This document shows, in pieces, positions 17,586 to 26,252 of a DNA stretch of 64,000 nucleotides; positions within the stretch are counted from its first letter, which is position 1; each line of letters opens with the position of its first letter. Origin of the DNA: Rhodobacteraceae bacterium 63075 (GTDB taxonomy: Bacteria > Pseudomonadota > Alphaproteobacteria > Rhodobacterales > Rhodobacteraceae); assembly GCA_003417655.1 (NCBI GenBank), contig QVMW01000008.1:78877-142876 (forward strand), given 5' to 3'. Below the pieces are notes generated by a model. That model was not told the origin of the DNA. It saw only the letters and a list, made by a program, of their open reading frames with translations, and did not search any database. The position numbers and the translations under genes were made by a program.

Positions 17586-18656
17586 TCAAGCGTCTTCGGT
17601 GTCCTCTTCCGTGATGAGGGTCAGCTCCCCGGCGGCCTGCAACTCGGTTATGGCCGCGACGACCGCGTTCATCGCCGTCTCGCCGTCCTTGGGTTTGACG
17701 CGGCCAAGCTCTGCCATTTCCTCGCGCAGCCCCTCGGCCATGCGCTTTGAAATATTGGAAAGGATGAACTCGGTGCTGGCGGCGAGCTCGCCGTCATCGG
17801 ACGCGCTTGCAAAAGAGAGCGCTTGCAGCAGCATGTCCTGCTCCACCTCCCGCGTGATCTTGGGCACGTCAACGGGGGGAACGCGCGCTGGGATATGCAC
17901 GAAGGTGAAGATCGCCTTGCGCAGCTTGCGGCTGAAGTCTGCGTCTTCCTCCTCGATTCCGGTGAGAAGCTCGTCCCTCGTGCCGGCGCTGGAGACATTG
18001 AGGATCGCGCCAAGGCGGTCCACCGGATCTTCATCGAAGGCACGGGGCGGCTCTGTTTCGAATTGTGCGGCCAGCGACAGGCCGATCCTGTCAACGGCCT
18101 CCGGGGTCACCTTGCCCGTGAGCGAGACGGCGTAGGATATGCGCCGCGCCTCGGGGCCGGGGAGCTGGCCGAGCAGCTCGGCCGCCTTGGGCACGGGCAG
18201 CTTGGAAAGAAGCACGGCGGCGACTTCCGTGCTTTCCTGCTCCAGCAGGGGGAGGAGCTTTTCGGACTCGAGCGCGCGAATACGCTCCCAGGGGTCGCCG
18301 ATCTGGCGAACCCCGGCCTCCTTGCGCAGACGGGCCGCCGTCTGCGGCGAGATGCGCCCTTCGAGTTCGGCCAGCGCTTCCGCAAGGCCCTGGGGGAAGG
18401 TCAGGCCCATGGCTTCGATCTCGCGGGCGAACTCCGAAAGGACCGCGGCGAGCGTCTCGCGGTCGATATAGCGCATCGAGCCGAGCGCGGCGGTCAGTTC
18501 GGTCTGGTTCTCTTCGGAGAGCCGTTCGATCGGGACATCCGCGCCCTCGGTGAGCAGGAAACGCACGATGATCGCCGCCTTCTGGCGGGATGTCAGGCGG
18601 GCCGGGGCAGGAAGGGCCGCAGGTGATCTCGGGGCAGGGCCGGGAAGCGCCGTCAT
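17586..18656 (-). CDS. fliG: Flagellar motor switch protein FliG-like
   Basis: A 356-residue protein with the FliG layout: N-terminal domain from RLTSRQKAAIIVRFLL, a middle domain where the canonical EHPQ motif reads EQES, and a C-terminal torque domain. The torque helix is SKRMAEGLREEMAELG, in which the Arg and paired acidic residues known from enteric FliG (Arg281, Asp288, Asp289, from memory) are kept as Arg and Glu-Glu. So the motor interface appears preserved. It is about 20 residues longer than usual at the N-terminus. No other flagellar gene is in the window; it stands alone beside purB. Confidence 0.85.
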   Translation of the reverse strand: MTALPGPAPRSPAALPAPARLTSRQKAAIIVRFLLTEGADVPIERLSEENQTELTAALGSMRYIDRETLAAVLSEFAREIEAMGLTFPQGLAEALAELEGRISPQTAARLRKEAGVRQIGDPWERIRALESEKLLPLLEQESTEVAAVLLSKLPVPKAAELLGQLPGPEARRISYAVSLTGKVTPEAVDRIGLSLAAQFETEPPRAFDEDPVDRLGAILNVSSAGTRDELLTGIEEEDADFSRKLRKAIFTFVHIPARVPPVDVPKITREVEQDMLLQALSFASASDDGELAASTEFILSNISKRMAEGLREEMAELGRVKPKDGETAMNAVVAAITELQAAGELTLITEEDTEDA

Positions 18657-18793
18657 TAAGCAAGGTCCATGCGAAACTGTTTCGCGAAGACACTAGGGGG
18701 TAGCGCCTAACAAACACTTTAGCCCAATGCAGACACACCCAAGAAGCGCGGAAATATCGCGCAAAGTATCGTTAAAATTCTATCAGTTTCGAC

Positions 18794-18946
18794 TCAGCTG
18801 CTTATCAGCGGCACACAAGCGCCTTTCTCTGTGTCGAAGGTCTGGCCTTCGCCGCAGCTCATGGCTTGTTCGTGGCCCTTGCTGCACATCGCCGAGGCCA
18901 TGGAGGCGCTGAGAACGAAAGCGGCTGTCAGAACAATACGTGTCAT
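18794..18946 (-). CDS. 50-residue secreted cysteine-rich protein
   Basis: A short frame with a clear signal peptide, MTRIVLTAAFVLSASMASA, and a mature part of about 31 residues containing three cysteines: SKGHEQAMSCGEGQTFDTEKG in outline with a Cys right after the cleavage site, one in the middle and one near the end (ACVPLISS). A GAAGGG ribosome site precedes the ATG. It lies 58 bases downstream of purB on the same strand. I believe homologues sit beside purB in other Rhodobacterales. Function unknown; it is probably periplasmic and may contain a disulfide. Confidence 0.7.
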   Translation of the reverse strand: MTRIVLTAAFVLSASMASAMCSKGHEQAMSCGEGQTFDTEKGACVPLISS

Positions 18947-19004
18947 CTGTGCTATCCCTTCTGATTACAGGAACAGAATAGCACAGATGGGCCGAAGTCC
19001 CAAA

Positions 19005-20312
19005 TCACGCCTCGCCGAACACCCGCTCGAAGATCGTGTCGACATGCTTGGTGTGATAACCCATGTCGAATTTCTCGCGGATCGCCGCTTCGCCGAGCGC
19101 TGCGACGACCTCTTCATCGGCAAGCAGAAGCTCCTGGAAGTCGAGCCGCTCCTCCCACACCTTGAGCGCATTGCGCTGGACCATGGCATAAGCGTCTTCG
19201 CGGCTCACCCCGGCCTGGGTGAGGGCGAGCAGCACCCGCTGGCTCATGACGAGGCCGGGGAACTTGTTCATGTTTTCCAGCATGTTCTCGGGGAAGACCA
19301 GCATCTTTTCGACAACGCCTGTGAGCCTACCCAGCGCGAAGTCGAGCGTGACGGTCGCATCCGGTCCGATCCCGCGCTCCACGGAGCTGTGGGAGATGTC
19401 CCGTTCATGCCAGAGGGCGACGTTCTCCATCGCGGGGATCACCGTCATGCGCACGAGGCGGGCGAGGCCGGTGAGGTTCTCGGTCAGGACGGGGTTCTTT
19501 TTGTGCGGCATGGCCGATGAGCCTTTCTGCCCCATCGAGAAGAACTCCGCACCTTCGAGGACCTCGGTGCGCTGCATGTGGCGGATCTCGACGGCGATGT
19601 TCTCGATCGAGGAGGCGATGACGCCGAGCGTGGCGAAGAACATGGCGTGGCGGTCCCGCGGGATGACCTGGGTGCTGATCGGCTCGGGCGAAAGGCCGAG
19701 CTGGGCGCAGACATGTTCTTCGACGCGCGGGTCGATATTGGCGAAGGTCCCGACGGCCCCCGAGATCGCGCCCGTGGCCACATCCGCGCGGGCTGCGCGC
19801 AGGCGCGAGAGGTTGCGGTCCATTTCGGCATAGAAGCGCGCGAAGGTCAGGCCCATGGTGGTAGGCTCGGCGTGGATGCCATGGCTGCGGCCGACGCGGA
19901 CCGTCATCTTGTGCTCCAACGCGCGTTTCTTGAGCGCGGCGAGGAGGGATTCGAGATCGGCAATCAGGATGTCGGCGGCGCGCGCGAGCTGGACGTTGAG
20001 GCAGGTGTCGAGCACGTCCGAGCTGGTCATGCCCTGGTGCACGAAGCGGGCCTCTTCACTGCCCACATGCTCGGCAAGGTGCGTCAGGAAGGCAATGACG
20101 TCATGTTTTGTCACCGCCTCGATCTCGTCGATGCGGGCGACGTCGAACTCGACATCCTTGGCTTTCCACACGGCCTCGGCATTCTCGCGCGGAATGACGC
20201 CCAGATCGGCCATGGCATCACAGGCATGGGCCTCGATCTCGAACCAGATGCGGAACTTCGTCTCCGGCGACCAGATGGAGACCATTTCGGGGCGGGCATA
20301 GCGAGGGATCAT
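19005..20312 (-). CDS. purB: Adenylosuccinate lyase
   Basis: PurB catalyses two steps of purine synthesis, cleaving SAICAR to AICAR and adenylosuccinate to AMP, each releasing fumarate. The 435-residue product starting MIPRYARPEM has the superfamily signature SSAMPHKKNP and the TSSDVLDT and GRSHGIHAEPTT blocks that bind substrate. The start at 20312 is chosen because longer frames run through the divergent DUF6314 gene; AAAGG precedes it. Length matches the common bacterial form. Confidence 0.97.
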   Translation of the reverse strand: MIPRYARPEMVSIWSPETKFRIWFEIEAHACDAMADLGVIPRENAEAVWKAKDVEFDVARIDEIEAVTKHDVIAFLTHLAEHVGSEEARFVHQGMTSSDVLDTCLNVQLARAADILIADLESLLAALKKRALEHKMTVRVGRSHGIHAEPTTMGLTFARFYAEMDRNLSRLRAARADVATGAISGAVGTFANIDPRVEEHVCAQLGLSPEPISTQVIPRDRHAMFFATLGVIASSIENIAVEIRHMQRTEVLEGAEFFSMGQKGSSAMPHKKNPVLTENLTGLARLVRMTVIPAMENVALWHERDISHSSVERGIGPDATVTLDFALGRLTGVVEKMLVFPENMLENMNKFPGLVMSQRVLLALTQAGVSREDAYAMVQRNALKVWEERLDFQELLLADEEVVAALGEAAIREKFDMGYHTKHVDTIFERVFGEA

Positions 20313-20436
20313 GGGCGGGCCTTTGTGATTGTGGATCGGTCTTGCGGCGGTCATAAACTGGGCCCCAGCCAAGCTCAAGCGAGGAGGCGGGTCTTGCGAC
20401 ACTTTGAGATGATAAATCGCGGTGCACGGGGAAGGC

Positions 20437-20850
20437 ATGCCCGTTGAGCCGCGCAAACTCTTCGATTTCGAGGGTCGCTGGCGGCTTGCCCGCGTGATCC
20501 GGCCTGCGCAGGGGCCGGAAGGGCGCTTCGACGGGAAGGCCCTCTGGCAGCCTGTGCGCGGCGGCATGGCCTACGAGGAGCGCGGCGTGTTGCGCCTGGA
20601 CGGGCAGCAGGAGATGCAGGCGGAGCGGCGATATTTCTGGGACGCGGCGCTCGATGTCTATTTCGATGACGGGCGCTTTTTTCACACCGTCCCTGCGCTG
20701 GGCGGCGCGGCGCATCACTGGTGCGCGCCGGACCAGTATGACGTGACATATGACTTCTCGGAATGGCCGGCTTTCCGGGCGGTCTGGCGCGTAAAGGGGC
20801 CACGCAAAGATTATGAAATGATTTCGCGCTATACGCGCCCTGAAGAGTGA
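20437..20850 (+). CDS. DUF6314 family protein
   Basis: A 137-residue cytoplasmic protein, beginning MPVEPRKLFDFEGRWRLAR, with an antiparallel-beta, lipocalin-like pattern: W/R-rich strands such as YEERGVLRL, AERRYFWDAALDVYFDDGRFFH and a closing KGPRKDYEMISRY. This matches DUF6314, whose role is unknown; the fold suggests small-ligand binding. The ATG at 20437 has GGGGAAGG upstream; a GTG five codons earlier is possible. It is divergent from purB and 72 bases upstream of bioY. Confidence 0.82.
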   Translation: MPVEPRKLFDFEGRWRLARVIRPAQGPEGRFDGKALWQPVRGGMAYEERGVLRLDGQQEMQAERRYFWDAALDVYFDDGRFFHTVPALGGAAHHWCAPDQYDVTYDFSEWPAFRAVWRVKGPRKDYEMISRYTRPEE

Positions 20851-20922
20851 CCGCAGGCACAACAAGCTTGCGCCGCATATGTTGCTGGTGCAGAAACATG
20901 CGAAACAAACGGAGGATACGAT

Positions 20923-21522
20923 ATGGCCACGGCCCTTTCCAACAAAGTTCTGACAGAGACATTCGGCGCCGAAAGCGGTGCCGCGCTCTGGGCGCAGCGC
21001 GCCGCGCTGGTGATCGCGGGTGTGATGATCCTGGCGATCTCGGCCAAGATTGCAGTGCCGATGTGGCCTGTTCCGATCACCATGGGGACATTCGCCGTCC
21101 TGACGCTGGGCGCGGCTTACGGCCCCCGGCTCGGGCTGGCGACGATCACGGCCTACATGGTCATCGGCATGATGGGCTTTGACGTCTTCGCCGGCTCGTC
21201 GGCCGAAACGGCAGGCATCACCTACATGATGGGCGGCACGGGCGGATACCTTGCGGGCTATGTCCTCGCAACCGTTGCCCTCGGCCTTCTGGCGCGCGCC
21301 GGTTGGGACCGCTCTGCGCCGAAGATGGCCGGTGCCATGCTCATCGGCAACGCGATCATCTATGTGCCGGGCCTTCTGTGGCTGGGCGTTCTTTACGGCT
21401 GGGACAAGCCGATCCTCGAGTGGGGCCTGACGCCGTTCCTGATCGGCGACGGGCTCAAACTGGCACTTGCGGCGCTGCTGCTGCCTGCGGCCTGGAAGCT
21501 CGTGGGCCGCGCCCGCGGCTGA
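20923..21522 (+). CDS. bioY: Biotin transporter BioY (ECF S component)
   Basis: BioY is the substrate-binding membrane subunit for biotin uptake, working alone or with an ECF BioMN module. The 199-residue protein has six hydrophobic segments and the family signature GGTGGYLAGY, plus AKIAVPMWPVPITMGTFAV near the N-terminus. CGGAGGA lies seven bases before the ATG. No bioM/bioN or biotin synthesis gene is adjacent. I looked for a BioR-type operator (TTATMKATAA) upstream and did not find one. A terminator follows. Confidence 0.95.
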   Translation: MATALSNKVLTETFGAESGAALWAQRAALVIAGVMILAISAKIAVPMWPVPITMGTFAVLTLGAAYGPRLGLATITAYMVIGMMGFDVFAGSSAETAGITYMMGGTGGYLAGYVLATVALGLLARAGWDRSAPKMAGAMLIGNAIIYVPGLLWLGVLYGWDKPILEWGLTPFLIGDGLKLALAALLLPAAWKLVGRARG

Positions 21523-21553
21523 CGCAAGGCGCATCAGATGTTGAGTCGAATTG

Positions 21554-21582
21554 GCGCGGCGGGAAACCTGCCGCGCTTTTTC
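21554..21582 (+). terminator. Terminator after bioY
   Basis: GCGCGGCGGG, an AAA loop and CCTGCCGCGC, with one wobble or mismatch, followed directly by TTTTT. Confidence 0.85.
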
Positions 21583-21626
21583 CTGTTGTCAGGGCAAGCG
21601 GGAGGCACACCTTGAAGTCGGCATGA

Positions 21627-21657
21627 AAAAACCGCGCCCGTCCGGGCGCGGTTTTCT
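21627..21657. terminator. Bidirectional terminator between bioY and carD
   Basis: A perfect 10-bp stem, ACCGCGCCCG and CGGGCGCGGT with a two-base loop, is flanked by an A run on the left and TTTTC on the right. On the minus strand it gives a hairpin with a TTTTTT tail, so it mainly ends carD transcription. Confidence 0.88.
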
Positions 21658-21676
21658 TATTCCAATCCGAGCGGAA

Positions 21677-22186
21677 TCAGGCGGCGCGGCTTACCAGCAC
21701 GTCGTCGACCTGCTTGGCGGCCGCCAGTTCGTCTCCGCCCTCGACGGCGGCGACTTCGCGCGTGAGGCGCTCAAGCGCGGCCTCGTAGAGCTGGCGCTCG
21801 GAATAGCTCTGCTCGCGCTGGTCATCGGAGCGATGCAGATCGCGAACCACTTCCGCGATGGCGATCAGATCACCGGAATTGATCTTTTGCTCGTATTCCT
21901 GCGCGCGGCGGGACCACATGGCGCGCTTGACCTTGGCCTTGCCCTTGAGCGTCTTCATGGCCTGGCCGACGACATCGGGGCTGGAGAGGCTGCGCATGCC
22001 GACTTCCGTGGCCTTGTTGGTGGGCACGCGGAGGGTCATCTTGTCTTTCTCGAAGGAGATCACGAAAAGTTCCAGCTCGAATCCGGCAACTTCGTCTTTC
22101 TCGATCGAGATGATCCGGCCCACACCATGGGCCGGGTATACGACATATTCATTCGCGCGGAATTCGGATTTCTTGGTCTTGCTCAT
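21677..22186 (-). CDS. carD: CarD family RNA polymerase-binding regulator
   Basis: A 169-residue protein with an N-terminal CarD/CdnL/TRCF RNA-polymerase-interacting Tudor-like domain (EYVVYPAHGVGRIISIEKDEVAG) and a helical C-terminal domain that contacts promoter DNA, with WSRRAQEYEQKINSGDLIAIAEVVRDL as the conserved core. CarD stabilises open complexes at rRNA and other promoters in alphaproteobacteria lacking an efficient -7T, and is usually essential. AAGGA precedes the ATG. It is a single-gene unit with its own terminator; fdxA lies upstream on the same strand 241 bases away. Confidence 0.95.
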   Translation of the reverse strand: MSKTKKSEFRANEYVVYPAHGVGRIISIEKDEVAGFELELFVISFEKDKMTLRVPTNKATEVGMRSLSSPDVVGQAMKTLKGKAKVKRAMWSRRAQEYEQKINSGDLIAIAEVVRDLHRSDDQREQSYSERQLYEAALERLTREVAAVEGGDELAAAKQVDDVLVSRAA

Positions 22187-22427
22187 GCAGTCTTGTCCTT
22201 ACGCTACATCGAAGCCTGTCTGAAAAAGTCTGGCGACAAAACCACCCATGCAGAGCACAGCGGCACTCTGATCAAGCGGAAATTCGGACAAACGAAACCA
22301 TCCGTTGAGCGGCAGCCAGCGCGGATGGTATCAGGCAAGTTTCATCATTCAGTTACAAACATAACACGAATCACCGCCAAAAGAAAGCGTGGCGGCTTTC
22401 GGCCTTGCGACACGGCGCTGCGGCGTG

Positions 22428-22766
22428 TCAGCCGCCCTCGCCCGGGGCTTCGGAGAAGTATTTTTCCAGCTTGCCCTCTTCACCGTCGCGTTCGTCCGCG
22501 TCGGGGAGCGGGTCTTTCTTGGTGATGATGACAGGCCAGAGCTCGGAATACTTGCGGTTGAATTCGACCCATTCTTCCGTGCCCGCGTCCGTATCAGGGC
22601 GGATCGCATCGGCAGGGCATTCCGGCTCGCAGACACCGCAATCGATGCATTCGTCCGGGTGAATCACAAGCATGTTCTCGCCCTCGTAGAAGCAATCCAC
22701 GGGGCAGACTTCAACGCAATCGGTGTATTTGCAGGCAATGCAATTGTCGTTGACGATGTAGGTCAT
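22428..22766 (-). CDS. fdxA: Seven-iron ferredoxin FdxA
   Basis: A 112-residue ferredoxin holding one [3Fe-4S] and one [4Fe-4S] cluster. The cysteine blocks are [18 protein letters not shown] and [16 protein letters not shown]. The long acidic C-terminal extension after residue 60 ([21 protein letters not shown]) is typical of the alphaproteobacterial FdxA. It transfers electrons in the cytoplasm; partners are not encoded nearby. It is the most common ferredoxin type near carD in this group, to my knowledge. Confidence 0.95.
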   Translation of the reverse strand: MTYIVNDNCIACKYTDCVEVCPVDCFYEGENMLVIHPDECIDCGVCEPECPADAIRPDTDAGTEEWVEFNRKYSELWPVIITKKDPLPDADERDGEEGKLEKYFSEAPGEGG

Positions 22767-22854
22767 GAGTATGTCCCGCGATGATCTTCTCCGAGACGGA
22801 GCTAATGGTTTTTGCCCGATCGTTCAAGCTGTCTTCGCCCTGCGCTTGGTATTC

Positions 22855-22940
22855 GGATCGCGCTTTGCGCAATCCGACCCTGGCGAGGGGGACGCTGTCC
22901 CCTCTCGCACTCTCCCCGGGATATTTTCAGCAAGAAAAAG
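22855..22940 (+). repeat. Dispersed repeat family A, copy 1
   Basis: The element has three parts: CGCGCTTTGCGCAATCCGACC, a hairpin GCGAGGGG-gacgctgt-CCCCTCTCGC, and the tail CCCCGGGATATTTTCAGC followed by AAGAAAAAG. Copies 2 and 3 lie at 45612-45708 and 51421-51483 with the same order of parts and the same orientation. It fills the gap between fdxA and the S4 protein gene. No coding capacity is evident. Confidence 0.75.
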
Positions 22941-22969
22941 GGCCTGAGGTATTCGGGGGGCTAGCGGTT

Positions 22970-23335
22970 TCAGGAGTTATCGTCCCTGAATGCTGTCATG
23001 TCACGCCGATCCTTCTTCGTGGGGCGCGGACCCGAGCGCCTGTGCAGCTCGGGCGCCTCGCGGGGCGGCGTCAGGTCCTCGTAGAGCGTTTGCGCCTCGG
23101 TTGCCGGACCGCGCCGTGCCCCGATGCCGGTGATCCTGACGACGCGAATCTCGCTCCCCTGCGCAAAAGTCAGCACGTCTCCTGCCGTGACAGCATGGGC
23201 GGGTTTCAGAGCCTTCTGGCTGTTCACCCGCACATGCCCGCTGCTTACCAGCTTGGCCGAGAGGCTGCGTGTTTTGAAAAAGCGCGCGTGCCAGAGCCAT
23301 TTGTCGAGGCGGATCTTGGCGGGAGTGTCACCCAT
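22970..23335 (-). CDS. S4-domain RNA-binding protein, Hsp15-like
   Basis: A 121-residue protein with an S4 RNA-binding domain at its N-terminus (IRLDKWLWHARFFKTRSLSAKLV then SGHVRVN) and a basic C-terminal tail ending in GPRPTKKDRRDMTAFRDDNS. It resembles Hsp15 (HslR), which binds stalled 50S subunits carrying nascent chains. Its ATG overlaps the stop of the upstream helicase gene as TGATG, so the two are translated together. This suggests a shared role in RNA or ribosome maintenance. Confidence 0.88.
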   Translation of the reverse strand: MGDTPAKIRLDKWLWHARFFKTRSLSAKLVSSGHVRVNSQKALKPAHAVTAGDVLTFAQGSEIRVVRITGIGARRGPATEAQTLYEDLTPPREAPELHRRSGPRPTKKDRRDMTAFRDDNS

Positions 23336-26217
23336 CAGTCTTTCTTGGTCAGCCCCATGAGCGCAGCTGCGAAGGGGTTATCCGGATCGATCTTGTCTTT
23401 CTTCGCCGGCTTGGCCTCGAACGCCCGAGCGCCTTGGGGCTTGCCCTTGGGCTTCGCCTTGCCCTTCGGCTTTCCTTTTTGCTTGCCGCGCCCGCCTTCC
23501 TGCGGTTTGCGGCCGCCCCGGTTCCCGGCCCATGTGAAGGTGTAGAACACCTCGGTCTCCGGCCCCGAGAGCTTTTCGTCGGGAGCGGTTCCAGGAGCGA
23601 TTTCCTCGGCGGGGGGCTCGGCGATCTCAGCCTCGGCTTCAGGAGTTTCGGGTGCGTCCTCGGCGACGGGGGCGATCCCGTTATCGGGCATCGCGGCCAC
23701 GCTCTCGGGGATGTCGGCGGCATCCGGCGCATCGCTGGCTGCGGCATCCGTACCGGGCGCGGGGGCCGTGCTGTCCATGACGGGCGTATCTTCCGCAGAT
23801 GTCGTTTCGCCATCTGGGGGCATCACGGTATCGGCCGGTTTGACCTTCTCACGTTCGCCCCGCTCGGCCTTGTAGCCCAGGCCCTGCATGAGGTCGGCGA
23901 ATTGCTCCAGCGTCATGCCCGTGATCGACAGCATGTCCGCGCTCGCCTCGAAGCCGCCGCGGCTGTCCTCGGCGCGCAGCATGTCGGCAAGGCGCTCCAG
24001 CATGTCGATGCGGATCGCGCGCTCGCCGGCATTGCGATACCCGGCCATCGTATCGGTGCCCTTGGGGCCCGATGTGAGCCGGGGCACCGTGACGAGGCCG
24101 GGCGGCGGCGCTTCGGGAAACTCGCCCAGATCGTTCCAGAGCGACCAGAGCACGAGGCGCAGCCGCGTCGGTGCGGGCTTCAGCAGAAGCGGCATGAAGA
24201 CGGTGAACTGCCCGAAACGCAGCCCGTGCTTGCGCAGGCTGCCGCGCGCTTCCTGGTCGAGCGCCTTGATCTCGCTGGCCGCCTGAACACGGGGCAGGAC
24301 GCCGAGCGCCTCGACCATCTGGAAGGCAAAGCCCCGGGCAAGGCCTGTCAGCTCTTCATCGCGTGAGAGGGCAAGGAGCGGCTCCATGGCGGTGGCGATC
24401 TTGCGGTCGATGAAATGCTGGAGGCGGCGCGTGACCTTCTCGGCCACGTCTGTGCCCGCTTCGTCATCGACAAAGGCCTTGACCTGCGGCTTGAGCGGCT
24501 CGGCGCCCTTGACGAGCTTTCCGACGGCGCTCTCGCCCCACATCAGCCCGCCTTGCTCGGTGAAATCGAGCTCGGTATCAGGGGCGTTGTAAAAGCGATC
24601 CGCGCGCAGGTGGAAATGCGGTGCCAGTGCAGCCAGGCTTGCCTGCTTGAGCGTCTTGGCTTCCTGTCCGCCAGCGGACTTGTCCGAGCTGAAGCGGAAA
24701 CCCTCGAGCCGGCCCACATATTCGCCTTCGACGGTGACTTCGCCTTTGTCGTTTACTTCGGCCAACATGGCCTCCTTCTGTTTCAAGCGCCGCAGCAGCA
24801 CCGAGGTGCGCCGATCGACAAATCTCTGTGTCAGGGCGGAGTGTAGCGCATCTGACAGGCGGTCTTCTACAGCCCGAGTAACGTCTCGCCAATGGGAATC
24901 GTTCCCGACCCAGCCTTTTCGCTGCGCCACGTAGGTCCATGTGCGGATATAGGCGAGGCGCTTGGAGAGCGTGTCGATATCCGCCGAGGTCCGGTCGATC
25001 TGCTTGATGTGGCGGGCCAGCCAGTCTTCCGGGATCTGGCCGCGCTCGTGCAGATGCGCGTAAATCTGGCCGAGCAGGGCGGCGTGCTCGGCTGGTGATA
25101 TGCCGCGAAAGTCGGGGATGCAGCAGACATCCCAGAGAAGCCGGACGGACGGCGCGTCGGAGGCGCGGGCGAAGGTCTCGGCGTCTTGCGAGAGGGTCTT
25201 GAGCGCGGAGAGGTCGTCGGCTTCGCGGGCGCGCACCAGCAGCTCGTTTTCCGGGGCCTGCTCGAGCGCGCGAATGAGCGCGTCCATATGGCCGAACTCG
25301 AGGCGCGGATTGCGCCAGATGAGCTTTTTCACCGGGGCGAAACGATGCCTCATGATCGCTTCGGCCACTTCCTCCTGCAAGGGAGGCGCCTCGCCGGTCA
25401 CGCCGAAAGTGCCGTGGCTCATGCCGCGGCCAGCGCGCCCGGCGATCTGGCCGAGCTCGTGGGGCATGAGCGCGCGCATCCGGCGGCCGTCGAACTTCTG
25501 CGTGGCGGAGAAGGCGACATGGTTGATGTCGAGATTGAGGCCCATCCCGATCGCGTCGGTGGCGACGAGGAAGTCCACGTCTCCGTTCTGATAAAGCTCC
25601 ACCTGCGCATTGCGCGTGCGAGGGCTGAGCGCGCCCATGACCACGGCGGCGCCGCCTTTCTGGCGCTTGAGCAGTTCGGCGATCGCGTAGACATTCTCGA
25701 CCGAGAAACTGACGATGGCCGAGCGCGCCTGCATGCGCGAAATCTTGCGCGCCCCGCCATAGGACAGCTGGCTCATGCGCTCTCGGCTCATCAGGCCTGC
25801 TTCGGGCACGAGCGCGCGGATGATCCCGCGCATCGAATCGGAGCCGAGAAAGAGCGTCTCGTGCTGGCCGCGCGCGCGCAGGAGACGGTCGGTGAAGACA
25901 TGGCCGCGCTCCGGATCGGCGCAGAGCTGGATCTCGTCGACGGCAACGAAATCCGCGCCCATCCCCTCGGGCATGGCCTCGACCGTGCAGACCCAGTATT
26001 GCGCGCGGGGCGGGACGATACGCTCCTCACCGGTGACGAGGGCCACGACCGAGGGGCCGCGCGCGGCGACGATCTTGTCGTAGACCTCGCGGGCGAGAAG
26101 ACGCAGCGGCAGGCCGATGATCCCGGTGCGATGGCCGAGCATGCGCTCGATGGCGTAATGCGTCTTGCCCGTGTTCGTGGGCCCGAGCACCGCCGTGATG
26201 CGCCTTTGCTGGGACAT
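23335..26217 (-). CDS. Suv3-like superfamily 2 RNA helicase
   Basis: A 960-residue helicase. Motif I is GPTNTGKTH (residues 12-20), motif II is VDEIQ, and motif VI is QIAGRAGRG; the arrangement matches the mitochondrial Suv3 degradosome helicase rather than DEAD-box proteins. After the helicase core comes an about 300-residue alpha-helical part, then an acidic, Pro/Ala/Glu-rich linker (about 790-900) and a Gly/Lys-rich basic tail with KQKGKPKGKAKPKGKPQG, probably disordered and RNA-binding. It is cotranslated with the S4 protein. Some annotations call this family disulfide oxidoreductase, which is wrong on sequence. Confidence 0.9.
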   Translation of the reverse strand: MSQQRRITAVLGPTNTGKTHYAIERMLGHRTGIIGLPLRLLAREVYDKIVAARGPSVVALVTGEERIVPPRAQYWVCTVEAMPEGMGADFVAVDEIQLCADPERGHVFTDRLLRARGQHETLFLGSDSMRGIIRALVPEAGLMSRERMSQLSYGGARKISRMQARSAIVSFSVENVYAIAELLKRQKGGAAVVMGALSPRTRNAQVELYQNGDVDFLVATDAIGMGLNLDINHVAFSATQKFDGRRMRALMPHELGQIAGRAGRGMSHGTFGVTGEAPPLQEEVAEAIMRHRFAPVKKLIWRNPRLEFGHMDALIRALEQAPENELLVRAREADDLSALKTLSQDAETFARASDAPSVRLLWDVCCIPDFRGISPAEHAALLGQIYAHLHERGQIPEDWLARHIKQIDRTSADIDTLSKRLAYIRTWTYVAQRKGWVGNDSHWRDVTRAVEDRLSDALHSALTQRFVDRRTSVLLRRLKQKEAMLAEVNDKGEVTVEGEYVGRLEGFRFSSDKSAGGQEAKTLKQASLAALAPHFHLRADRFYNAPDTELDFTEQGGLMWGESAVGKLVKGAEPLKPQVKAFVDDEAGTDVAEKVTRRLQHFIDRKIATAMEPLLALSRDEELTGLARGFAFQMVEALGVLPRVQAASEIKALDQEARGSLRKHGLRFGQFTVFMPLLLKPAPTRLRLVLWSLWNDLGEFPEAPPPGLVTVPRLTSGPKGTDTMAGYRNAGERAIRIDMLERLADMLRAEDSRGGFEASADMLSITGMTLEQFADLMQGLGYKAERGEREKVKPADTVMPPDGETTSAEDTPVMDSTAPAPGTDAAASDAPDAADIPESVAAMPDNGIAPVAEDAPETPEAEAEIAEPPAEEIAPGTAPDEKLSGPETEVFYTFTWAGNRGGRKPQEGGRGKQKGKPKGKAKPKGKPQGARAFEAKPAKKDKIDPDNPFAAALMGLTKKD

Positions 26218-26252
26218 TTGAGACAGTCTCGCTGGTTCCTCGAGGCGTGCGC

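Noticed and set aside
20851..20922. BioR operator upstream of bioY
   Set aside because: No match to TTATMKATAA in the region.
20218..21534. 438-codon minus-strand frame across the DUF6314 and bioY genes
   Set aside because: Antisense to two recognisable proteins and overlapping the purB start.
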